Assembly (NCBI GenBank): GCA_019685655.1
Contig: JABFQP010000001.1
Coordinates: forward strand, 124,001 to 188,000
Direction: 5' to 3'
Origin: Candidatus Bathyarchaeota archaeon A05DMB-5
Lineage (GTDB): Archaea; Thermoproteota; Bathyarchaeia; Bathyarchaeales; Bathycorpusculaceae
DNA: 64,000 bases
The position numbers and the translations under genes were made by a program. A model generated the notes under the pieces. It worked only from the letters and a program-made list of their open reading frames with translations. It did not search any database and was not told the DNA's origin. Each line of letters opens with the position of its first letter. Position 1 is the first letter of the stretch. Positions 1 through 7,003 of the stretch are shown in pieces.

Positions 1-53
1 CAATAAAGGTTAAATATTGCTTTAAATAGAAAAAGAGGCTACGAGGAGTCTTT

Positions 54-275
54 ATGGTTGATTTAGAATTAGCTGTAGCCCCAATGCACAGATTATGTAA
101 AAAGGCAGGAGCCGACCGCGTAAGCGAAGCAGCAGCAAAAGCCTTAGCCAAAGCGTTAGACGAGATTGGCGTGAAAATCGCCAAAGAAGCACTGGATTTT
201 GCAATGCATGCTGGAAGAAAAACCATAAAAGCTGAAGACATTGAAATCGCCGCCAAAAAAGTTATGGGCAAATAA
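54..275 (+). CDS. archaeal histone
   Basis: This is a 73-residue HMf-family histone, which compacts chromosomal DNA as dimers that stack into longer filaments. The whole protein is one histone fold: a short N-terminal helix with AVAPMHRL, a long central dimerisation helix around residues 20-48, and the C-terminal signature [11 protein letters not shown] near residues 52-62. No tails are present. The ATG follows GAGGAG (43-48) and a TATA-like TTTAAATA (21-28), so the gene has its own promoter. The identification is secure from sequence. Confidence 0.95.
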   Translation: MVDLELAVAPMHRLCKKAGADRVSEAAAKALAKALDEIGVKIAKEALDFAMHAGRKTIKAEDIEIAAKKVMGK

Positions 276-455
276 TCTTTCATTTCCGCAATATCCCTCT
301 TCTTTTTCAAACTTTTAGAGTGCACCATTTTTTCGATGAGCGCCATCTGCTGTTCTAAAAAGATAAACGCAAAGTTGAAATAACACGGAACGATTAAACG
401 TAGAAAACCTAAAGAACCACGAAGCGACCTTTCAGTTATTGGAAGTTGATTAGTA

Positions 456-791
456 ATGGGCGGTAAGAAAAAGCTCAGCTTAAAACAGATGGAACGTACA
501 CAAGCGAAGAAGGACGAGGAAGAGAAAGAGAAGAAAGAAAAGAAAAAGGAAAAGGCAGGACCACCGAAAGAAAGAAAACCTCTCGCAATATCAGTTCCAG
601 ACGTGAAAAATGAGAAGATTGTTGGAGAATTAAAAAAGATGCCTGTCTTAACGCCTTATGCCGTGGCTACACGCTTTAACATAAGAATAAGCGTAGCGAA
701 GGATTTTCTCGAGCAACTCGAAGAAGAAGGCGTTGTGCAGCGGGTTTCGGGAAACCACACGATAAAAATATACAAGCCAGTAGCAGATTAA
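456..791 (+). CDS. rps25e: 30S ribosomal protein S25e
   Basis: This 111-residue protein is ribosomal protein S25e of the small subunit head, found in eukaryotes and part of the archaea (mainly the TACK lineage). The first 45 or so residues are a Lys/Glu-rich basic tail. Residues 50-110 form the winged-helix S25 domain, with LKKMPVLTPYAVATRFNIR and a C-terminal VVQRVSGNHTIKIY strand. No strong Shine-Dalgarno sequence precedes the ATG, so a short leader is likely. It lies 180 bases after the histone gene. Presence of S25e supports a TACK-type archaeon. Confidence 0.93.
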   Translation: MGGKKKLSLKQMERTQAKKDEEEKEKKEKKKEKAGPPKERKPLAISVPDVKNEKIVGELKKMPVLTPYAVATRFNIRISVAKDFLEQLEEEGVVQRVSGNHTIKIYKPVAD

Positions 792-848
792 CTAGCCTAT
801 AGCTTCACTTTTTATTTCATAATCCATTGTAGAGGTTCAGAACCTTAA

Positions 849-1328
849 TTGAGCTTTCCAGAGAGAATCTACACCAAAGAAGAAGTTAAAAAAGCCAAAG
901 AACTCGTTGACAAGGGACATAAACACTGCTTAACAGTCAAAGGAAGTCAGCAATTCAAACAAAAAGTCGCACAAGCACTCGAACTTATCAAAACTGCTGG
1001 TTACTATGATTTTTTCAGAACTTACATTAACAAGATAACAGAGATTGACGGTTTAACACAGTTACGCGAGTCAGAGGCTGCAATTTGGGCAAATAAGTAT
1101 GCAGTCGAAAACACAGTAGACGCTGCCAGTCTTTTCATACAGAAAGCTAATCACATGAAAGAGTATCTTGAGGGCAAACTATACTATGGAGGAACCGCAG
1201 AAAAGCGCTCTGTTGAAAAACGCATTAAATTTCTCAAAGTTTTGAAACAAAAAACACAGAAAAACGAGATAAAAGAAGAATGCGAGAGACTCCTAAAATT
1301 CTGGAGCGAAAGCTCTCTAGTTTACTAG
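849..1328 (+). CDS. conserved-looking helical protein of unknown function
   Basis: I do not recognise this 159-residue protein. It starts at a TTG, 57 bases after S25e on the same strand, and may be co-transcribed with it. It appears almost wholly alpha-helical and rich in Lys and Glu, with several aromatic residues (TAGYYDFFRTYINK near residue 50, KLYYGG near 115) and no signal peptide or membrane segment. Its end overlaps the 3' end of the convergent cyclophilin-like gene by 12 bases. Codon use matches the neighbours, so I take it as a real gene. No function is assigned. Confidence 0.7.
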   Translation: MSFPERIYTKEEVKKAKELVDKGHKHCLTVKGSQQFKQKVAQALELIKTAGYYDFFRTYINKITEIDGLTQLRESEAAIWANKYAVENTVDAASLFIQKANHMKEYLEGKLYYGGTAEKRSVEKRIKFLKVLKQKTQKNEIKEECERLLKFWSESSLVY

Positions 1329-1706
1329 AAGCTCAACTCTGATTTTTGTTCCACTTTTTACTTGTTCAAAAATTTCCAAGTTTTTAATGACTTTTCCCAA
1401 CACATTTACTGGACTATAAGGTTGCGAAGTTCCAAAAAATATGCATACGGCGCTTCCCATAGGCCAGAATGCTATTGTTCCCTTTTCCACTGTACCTTTG
1501 GCTTTTTCTTCTCCCATTTTGATTGGTGTTTCGAAGTACACTTCTTCTTTCCATAAGGCTGCTCTGCCTTCTATTGGAAGTTTCCTTACTATCATGTCTA
1601 CTGTTCTTGGCGCTAGAAAACGTACGAGTTCACCCTCTGCCTCTCCAAGTTCTTCAATTACGAACTTTATTTTTACGCGTGAAATTTCTGCTGTTTCACC
1701 GCTCAT
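1317..1706 (-). CDS. cyclophilin-like fold protein (TM1367/DUF369 type)
   Basis: This 129-residue protein resembles the small cyclophilin-like beta-barrel family typified by TM1367. The features seen are IKFVIEELGEAEGEL at the N-terminus, a central GTIAFWPMGSAVCIFFG strand-turn-strand, and the terminal VKSGTKIRVELL. Members keep the barrel of peptidyl-prolyl isomerases, but isomerase activity is not established for this group. The ATG overlaps the stop codon of the upstream cDPG-synthetase-like gene by 4 bases (1703-1706), which points to translational coupling. The role in that operon is unknown. Confidence 0.75.
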   Translation of the reverse strand: MSGETAEISRVKIKFVIEELGEAEGELVRFLAPRTVDMIVRKLPIEGRAALWKEEVYFETPIKMGEEKAKGTVEKGTIAFWPMGSAVCIFFGTSQPYSPVNVLGKVIKNLEIFEQVKSGTKIRVELLVN

Positions 1707-3034
1707 TTTTTACCAGTCCTTTGAATGAACTCTGTCAAAATTTGTTCTAGCGAAATTGGTCCAAGAACCTTAAGTTCGTATTTCACTCTTACGGTCGGCT
1801 TGTTTATAGTCATTACTCTTCTTAAATCAATCGGCGTGCCAATCACGACCACATCGCATGGAGTTTTGTCAATTGTTTCTTTGAGTTCTGCTATTTGCTT
1901 TCCACCGTAACCCAACGCTGGAAGAATTGCTCCTAAATGCGCATATTTCTTGTAGGCTTCTTTTATTGAACCCACCGCGTATGGTTTCGGGTCAACGAGT
2001 TCGGCTGCTCCAAGTTTCTGCGCTATGATTGCGGCTGCTCCATAAGGCATGTTGCCATGAGTCAACGTCGGACCATCTTCCACCGCCAAAGCCTTTTTTC
2101 CTTTGATTAACTCAGGCTTGTCGGCTGTTATAGGCGAAGCCGCATCTAAAATGACAGCTCGCGGATTAACCATTTTGATGTTTTCCTTAACCTTCCTAAC
2201 ATTTTCCGGGTTCGCCGTGTCCACCTTGTTTATTATCACGACGTTCGCCATTCGCAGGTTAGTCTCGCCTGGGTGATAAGTAAGTTCGTGTCCTGCTCTG
2301 TGCGGGTCAGCCACGACTATGTGCAAGTCTGGTTTGTAGAAGGGTAGGTCGTTGTTGCCGCCGTCCCAAACTATGACGTCTGCTTCTTGTTCCGCCTCGT
2401 GTAGTATTTTTTCGTAGTCAACCCCAGCGTAAACGATTATGCCATTGTCTATATGCGGCTCATATTCTTCTCTTTCCTCAATTGTGCATTCATGTTTATC
2501 CAAATCTTCGTAGGAAGCGAAACGTTGGCAAACTTGTTTTCTCAAATCGCCATAGGGCATTGGATGTCTGATTGCCACAACTCTTAAGCCCATATTCTTC
2601 AAAATCTTTGCAGCTTGCCGTGAAGTTTGGCTTTTTCCAGAGCCTGTTCTCACAGCGCCCACGGAAACCACGGGAACTTTGGACTTTACCATTGTAGTTT
2701 TAGGTCCCATCAGTCGGAAGTCTGCGCCGCTCGCCAGCGCAATCGACGCTTTGTGCATGACATACTCGTGTGACACATCACTGTAAGCAAAAACAACTTG
2801 GTCAACATCATATTTCCTCACTAGCTCGGGAAGCTTCTCTTCTGGGTAAATGGGTATTCCGTTAGGATAGTTTGGTCCGGCAAGCTCTGCAGGGTATATT
2901 CTGCCTTCTATGCCTGGAATCTGCGTGGCTGTGAAAGCCACAACTTCGTAGGCGCTGTTGTTTCTGAAGTAGACGTTGAAGTTGTGGAAGTCTCTGCCAG
3001 CCGCGCCCATTATAATAACTTTGATTTTTTGCAT
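1703..3034 (-). CDS. cyclic 2,3-diphosphoglycerate synthetase-like P-loop NTPase
   Basis: This 443-residue protein belongs to the cDPGS-like NTPase family. In some thermophilic methanogens the family makes cyclic 2,3-diphosphoglycerate, a thermoprotective solute; in most other archaea the substrate is not known. An N-terminal Rossmann-like domain begins IKVIIMGAAGRDFHNFN. The P-loop GAVRTGSGKSQTSR lies near residue 130, followed by a Walker-B-like DVIVWDGGNND and the GTPase-style NKVD near 275. GAGGAAT precedes the ATG. The downstream cyclophilin-like gene overlaps by 4 bases. The family is clear; the solute role is inferred only. Confidence 0.8.
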   Translation of the reverse strand: MQKIKVIIMGAAGRDFHNFNVYFRNNSAYEVVAFTATQIPGIEGRIYPAELAGPNYPNGIPIYPEEKLPELVRKYDVDQVVFAYSDVSHEYVMHKASIALASGADFRLMGPKTTMVKSKVPVVSVGAVRTGSGKSQTSRQAAKILKNMGLRVVAIRHPMPYGDLRKQVCQRFASYEDLDKHECTIEEREEYEPHIDNGIIVYAGVDYEKILHEAEQEADVIVWDGGNNDLPFYKPDLHIVVADPHRAGHELTYHPGETNLRMANVVIINKVDTANPENVRKVKENIKMVNPRAVILDAASPITADKPELIKGKKALAVEDGPTLTHGNMPYGAAAIIAQKLGAAELVDPKPYAVGSIKEAYKKYAHLGAILPALGYGGKQIAELKETIDKTPCDVVVIGTPIDLRRVMTINKPTVRVKYELKVLGPISLEQILTEFIQRTGKK

Positions 3035-3112
3035 ATACTATTCCTCGTAAAACCCCAGATGGAGGGGGTTCACTACTATCTTATCATTCCATATAAACCT
3101 TAACTTGGCAAA

Positions 3113-4216
3113 CTAGCCTAATAGATGTAGAACTGTGGTTGCTATGAAGTCAATTTGCTCTTTTGTGACGCCCGGGTGAACTGGTAATGAGAACACTTGG
3201 TTTGCGGCTTTTTCTGTTTCTGGAAGTCGGTATTTTCCGAGCCTGCGATAGTAAGGCATGAGGTGTATTGGGTTCATGTAACAAACTATTGCACCTATTC
3301 CTTTTTGCTTCAGCTCTTCAACAATCTTGTCTCTCTGTTTTCGTTTCGCGTTTTTCATTCTTACAGTGTAAAGATACCAGCTGTGCTTGTACCCTTCTGG
3401 CTCTTTCGGCAACTGTAACTTCTTTGATTTTTTCAGTTTTTCCGTTAGTCGCCGTGCGTTCTCTCTTCTCTGCGCCACAAACTTCGGCAGTTTCTTGAGT
3501 TGAACGCAGCCTATGGCAGCTTCTATTTCTGGCATGTGATAATTGTGCCCAAGCATGAGCGATTGATACTTTTCTTTTTCTCCATGACTCCGCATATACC
3601 GTAACGTTTCTGCAATCTCGTCATTGTTAGTAGTCACCATACCGCCTTCTCCGGTTGTCATGTTCTTGCTTGCGTAGAAACTCCAACATGCAGCGTCAGC
3701 GAAGGCGCCTGGCGGTTTTCCCTTGTAGCTTGCGCCGTGGGCTTGGGCTGCGTCTTCAATAATCTTTAACCCGTGCTTGTCTGCAATTTCTCTTATTGGT
3801 TTCATGTTGGCTGGCAAACCGTAGAGGTCCACGGGCATTATTGCCTTTGTATTTTTTGTTATGGCTTTTTCAATTTTCTCTGGAGAAATATTGTAGGTTT
3901 CTGGGTCAATGTCGACGAAAACTGGTTTTGCTCCGGTGATTACTATGGCTTCTGCGGTGGCGACAAAGGTGAAGCTGGGCAGAATAACTTCGTCCCCACG
4001 TTTTATGCCTACTGCGGCGAGTGTTGAATGCAAAGCGCCTGTGCCTGTGTTCATGGCTATTGCGTGTTTTGCTTTCATGAAGGCGGCAAAGTTTTTTTCA
4101 AATTGTGTGACCATTGGACCCGCGCCGAGCCCATGCGTTAGTATGCCGCTTTTTAGAACTTTTACGACGGCTTTAATTTCTTCTTCTCCGATTTGTGGAG
4201 CATTGATTGGAATCAT
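3113..4216 (-). CDS. DegT/DnrJ/EryC1/StrS-family sugar aminotransferase
   Basis: This 367-residue PLP enzyme transfers an amino group, usually from glutamate, to a keto position on a nucleotide-linked sugar. Family marks are the N-terminal INAPQIGEEEIKAVVKVLKSG, HAIAMNTGTGALH for phosphate binding, EDAAQAHGASY, and the PLP lysine in SFYASKNMTTGEGG. The C-terminal half has the usual MPEIEAAIGCVQLKKLP. The window also carries a nucleotide-sugar operon (32.8-37.6 kb) and wecB (61 kb). They may feed one surface-glycan pathway, but the genes are not linked, so the exact sugar is unknown. Confidence 0.9.
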   Translation of the reverse strand: MIPINAPQIGEEEIKAVVKVLKSGILTHGLGAGPMVTQFEKNFAAFMKAKHAIAMNTGTGALHSTLAAVGIKRGDEVILPSFTFVATAEAIVITGAKPVFVDIDPETYNISPEKIEKAITKNTKAIMPVDLYGLPANMKPIREIADKHGLKIIEDAAQAHGASYKGKPPGAFADAACWSFYASKNMTTGEGGMVTTNNDEIAETLRYMRSHGEKEKYQSLMLGHNYHMPEIEAAIGCVQLKKLPKFVAQRRENARRLTEKLKKSKKLQLPKEPEGYKHSWYLYTVRMKNAKRKQRDKIVEELKQKGIGAIVCYMNPIHLMPYYRRLGKYRLPETEKAANQVFSLPVHPGVTKEQIDFIATTVLHLLG

Positions 4217-4297
4217 AAAGTTCGCCTTTTAAATAGTAAGTGTTCTATTCTAATAACTTCTGCGTTTTATTCGGAAATCGAACAAAAAATAAGGGTT

Positions 4298-4939
4298 TTA
4301 AAAAGTTTGGAAATTGCCGTTTAGGTTTTTGACTCTGTTTAGGAATTCAGCCATTTCTTTTTCTACTTCTTCTTTTCGTTTTGTTAGAAACTCTAGCTCT
4401 TCCGCTATTTCTTTTAGCCATTCTTTAATGGCGAAATTGCATTCTTGCCAGGTCATTTTCGCAAGATATTCAGAAACATCTTTAGCGGCTTTTTTTCCTA
4501 ATTGGTCGAGTGGATAGTTGATTTGCTGGAATTTTGAGAAAGGAAAAAAGTGTCTAGTTGACCGCGGTTTCATTAGGCGCCCGGTGAGTCCTGCTGAAAT
4601 GACTTCTTCAATAGGGATTTGTCCGTCTGAATTGCATATATAACGGTGAATGCGTCTTTTTCCAACGCGGATTTCTGGATTGTTACAAGCGTCAACAAGT
4701 ATTACTGGTATGCGCGTGTAGCCTAAGCTTTTAAGCGCAAGCCATCGATGCATCCCATCCAGAATAACATGCGTCTTTTCGTCAGCGATTATTGGATATT
4801 TCAGTACACCGTCTTTTAGAATTTCTTGTTTAAGCAATTCCAGATAGATTGGCGAACCTTTCTCGTGAGGTTTCAACTCGTCAATGGGCAATAAAGCAAT
4901 TTTCAAATTTGATTTTTCTGTTAAGACGGCGTGTGTCAC
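4298..4939 (-). CDS. serK: SerK-like free L-serine kinase (ParB/Srx fold)
   Basis: This 213-residue protein has the ParB/sulfiredoxin fold used by the Thermococcus ADP-dependent serine kinase SerK and by SbnI, which convert free L-serine to O-phospho-L-serine. Seen here: LPIDELKPHEKG with the glutamate at the position of the SerK catalytic base, then VILDGMHRWLALKSLG, and a second-half KPRSTRHFFPF like the SerK phosphate-binding region. A 40-residue charged coiled-coil tail follows. Its ATG overlaps the trpB2 stop by 4 bases. TrpB2 enzymes use O-phosphoserine, so product supply to the neighbour is a strong inference. A DNA-binding ParB role is less likely because no HTH follows the ParB core. 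Confidence 0.7.
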   Translation of the reverse strand: MTHAVLTEKSNLKIALLPIDELKPHEKGSPIYLELLKQEILKDGVLKYPIIADEKTHVILDGMHRWLALKSLGYTRIPVILVDACNNPEIRVGKRRIHRYICNSDGQIPIEEVISAGLTGRLMKPRSTRHFFPFSKFQQINYPLDQLGKKAAKDVSEYLAKMTWQECNFAIKEWLKEIAEELEFLTKRKEEVEKEMAEFLNRVKNLNGNFQTF

Positions 4940-6309
4940 TTGCTTTTCCGTCCTTGCGATAGTTGAATTTGCGGCACTTCAATTTTTTCTGGTTCATAAT
5001 CTACGAGTTTTCCAGCGAGGAATTGTTCATACGCTGAAAGGTCCAGTAAGCCGTGTCCGCTGTAGTTCATTGCGATGATTTTCTTTTCGCCTGTTTGCTT
5101 GCATTTTAAGGCTTCGTCCACCACATATTTTAGGCTGTGAGCGGTTTCTGGAGCTATAATTAAGCCTTCTGTTTGGGCTAGTAGTTTGGCAGCTTGGAAA
5201 ATCTCTGTTTGATTGTAGGCGTAGGAGCGCATATACCCCTTATGGATTAGGTAGGATATTGACGGCGCCATTCCATGATATCTTAAACCGCCAGCATGAA
5301 TAGGTGGACAAGCATAACTGTGTCCTAAAGTTAACATCTTAAGGAGCGGCGTCATTTCTGCTGTGTCGCCGAAATCGTATGTGTATGTGCCTTTGGTTGT
5401 GTGTGGAACCGCCTTTGATTCACATGCAACGAATTCCGTGTTTGTTTTGCCTTTAAGTCTGTCCATCATGAATGGAAAGCAGAAACCTGCGAAGTTGGAG
5501 CCGCCGCCTATGCAACCGCAAACCACATCTGGGTATACGCCTATTTGTTCGAATTGTTTTTTGGCTTCTAATCCTATTATGGTTTGGTGCATGAGAACGT
5601 GATTCAGCACTGAACCCAGCGAATAGCGTGTGTCGTCGTGAGTGACTGTGTCTTCGATTGCTTCGCTGATGGCTATGCCAAGCGTTCCGGGATGGTTTGG
5701 GTTTTCTTGGAGGAGTTTTTTACCGAAGTTTGTTTGGTCGCTTGGTGATGGAAACATTTCTGCTCCATAAAGTTGCGCGATTATTCTTCGTCCTGGTTTT
5801 TGCTGATAACTTGCGCGTACCATGTATATGCGGCACTGTAAATCGAAAATTATACAAGACAAAGCCAAAGCGGTGCCCCATTGTCCGGCGCCGGTTTCGG
5901 TTACTAAGCGTTTGATTCCTTGTTTTTTGTTGTAGTATGCCTGCGCAAGGGCGGTGTTGGTTTTGTGGCTGCCTGTGGGGCTGAAGTTTTCGCATTTGAA
6001 GTATATTTGTGCTGGAGTTTTCAAGTAGTTTTCAAGTCTTTTGGCTCTGTATAGGGGTGTTGGGCGTGGTAGTCTAAGGTATGCTTCGAGCACTTCTTCC
6101 GGTATTTTTATGTGGCGTTCTGTTGAGACTTCTTGGAGTATTAGTTCTTTTGCGAATATTCTTTCGAGCAGTTGTGGGCTTATGGGTTTCATTGTTGTTG
6201 GGTCTAGTGGTGGAGACAAGGGTTCGGGGAGGTCGGCTTGTATGTTGTACCATGATGTTGGGATTTCGTCGGGGTTTAGTTGAGTGAAATGTTCGTTTTT
6301 TTGTGTCAT
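4936..6309 (-). CDS. trpB2: tryptophan synthase beta chain, TrpB2 type
   Basis: This 457-residue PLP enzyme condenses indole with a serine derivative to make tryptophan. It is the long TrpB2 form rather than TrpB1: there is an extra N-terminal segment (IPTSWYNIQADLPEPLSPPL) before the catalytic core. The PLP lysine lies in SPTGSHKTNTA, followed by ETGAGQWGTALA and the phosphate-binding CIGGGSNFAGF. Published work shows that TrpB2 enzymes prefer O-phospho-L-serine and act without TrpA. The overlapping serK-like gene fits that. AGGTGA (6317-6322) sets the ATG. No other trp gene is visible in the window. The divergent TrpY-like gene shares its promoter region. Confidence 0.93.
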   Translation of the reverse strand: MTQKNEHFTQLNPDEIPTSWYNIQADLPEPLSPPLDPTTMKPISPQLLERIFAKELILQEVSTERHIKIPEEVLEAYLRLPRPTPLYRAKRLENYLKTPAQIYFKCENFSPTGSHKTNTALAQAYYNKKQGIKRLVTETGAGQWGTALALSCIIFDLQCRIYMVRASYQQKPGRRIIAQLYGAEMFPSPSDQTNFGKKLLQENPNHPGTLGIAISEAIEDTVTHDDTRYSLGSVLNHVLMHQTIIGLEAKKQFEQIGVYPDVVCGCIGGGSNFAGFCFPFMMDRLKGKTNTEFVACESKAVPHTTKGTYTYDFGDTAEMTPLLKMLTLGHSYACPPIHAGGLRYHGMAPSISYLIHKGYMRSYAYNQTEIFQAAKLLAQTEGLIIAPETAHSLKYVVDEALKCKQTGEKKIIAMNYSGHGLLDLSAYEQFLAGKLVDYEPEKIEVPQIQLSQGRKSK

Positions 6310-6420
6310 TTATTTTTCACCTATGAACATTTTAGTACGTTTATGCACATTAGTAAACATTTGATTACACGAACATATTTATACTTTATTCCGCAAAAAT
6401 GTACATGAAGGCACCGCAAA
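6310..6420. promoter_or_regulatory. divergent trpB2 / trpY-like promoter with phased operator array
   Basis: This short divergent region holds six-base boxes at exact 10-bp steps: TGAACA (6324), AGTACG (6334), TGCACA (6344), TAAACA (6354) and ATTACA (6364). A perfect TGTACA lies at 6400-6405, and the A/T element around 6375-6386 can serve as a TATA box in both directions. For trpB2 the predicted start of transcription falls near 6353, inside the array. For the regulator gene the TGTACA lies about at the start of transcription. Known TrpY of Methanothermobacter binds TRP boxes with consensus TGTACA and controls its own gene, the trp operon and trpB2. Confidence 0.7.
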
Positions 6421-6924
6421 ATGTGGAACAACATCAAAAAATACCTAGAAGACTACCCAGAACGACTAAAAGTAGCACGCGTCTTGGTAGAGAACGGATT
6501 AAGTGTAAAAAACGGAAAAATCTATCTAAACGAAATCCAAATTCCGCCAGTGCGTATAGCACGCGTCGCGGGAGTAGACAGGCGCACAGTAACCGAAACA
6601 CTGAACGCCATAAACGCAAACCGCGAACTTCGACTAATATTTGAAGGCTTAAGGTCTGCGGGACATTCACTGAAGGAAATTGCTAAACACCTAAACCTTG
6701 GAGTTGTCGAAATAACACCTGTCGACGCGCGAATACCGGGCATACTTGCAAATTCAGCCATGACTCTAGCAAAAAGCGGATTAAGCATTAGACAAGCAAT
6801 TGTAGATGACCCGGAACTGTCGCCTGAACCAAAACTGACTCTAATTGCTGAAAGGAAAATTCCAGGAGAGCTAATTCCAGAACTTTTAAAGATACACGGT
6901 ATTGCTAAGGTATCTGTATATTAA
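6421..6924 (+). CDS. TrpY-like transcription regulator (HTH plus ACT-like domain)
   Basis: This 167-residue protein resembles COG2150 regulators of amino-acid metabolism. An N-terminal helix-turn-helix region (residues 1-62) includes ARVLVENGLSVKNGKIYL and RIARVAGVDRRTVTETLNAI. The C-terminal part (about 95-167) reads like an ACT-type ligand domain, with GILANSAMTLAKSGLSIRQAI and GELIPELLKIHGIAKVSVY. TrpY of Methanothermobacter is a protein of this kind that senses tryptophan. Divergent placement from trpB2-serK with TGTACA-like boxes between them supports the same role. The ligand here is unproven. Confidence 0.75.
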   Translation: MWNNIKKYLEDYPERLKVARVLVENGLSVKNGKIYLNEIQIPPVRIARVAGVDRRTVTETLNAINANRELRLIFEGLRSAGHSLKEIAKHLNLGVVEITPVDARIPGILANSAMTLAKSGLSIRQAIVDDPELSPEPKLTLIAERKIPGELIPELLKIHGIAKVSVY

Positions 6925-7003
6925 CATTCAAACTTTGTCTTTTATACCGCTAGGAATAATAAAGAGCTGAAGATTCGATAAAATAATCTACCGGTGTACG
7001 AAT

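Noticed and set aside
280-440. Minus-strand open frame after the histone gene
   Set aside because: It continues as antisense of the histone and has no start signal or family likeness.
4298-4939. ParB-like chromosome partition protein
   Set aside because: The ParB/Srx core is not followed by a helix-turn-helix, no parA or parS is near, and coupling to trpB2 favours a serine kinase.
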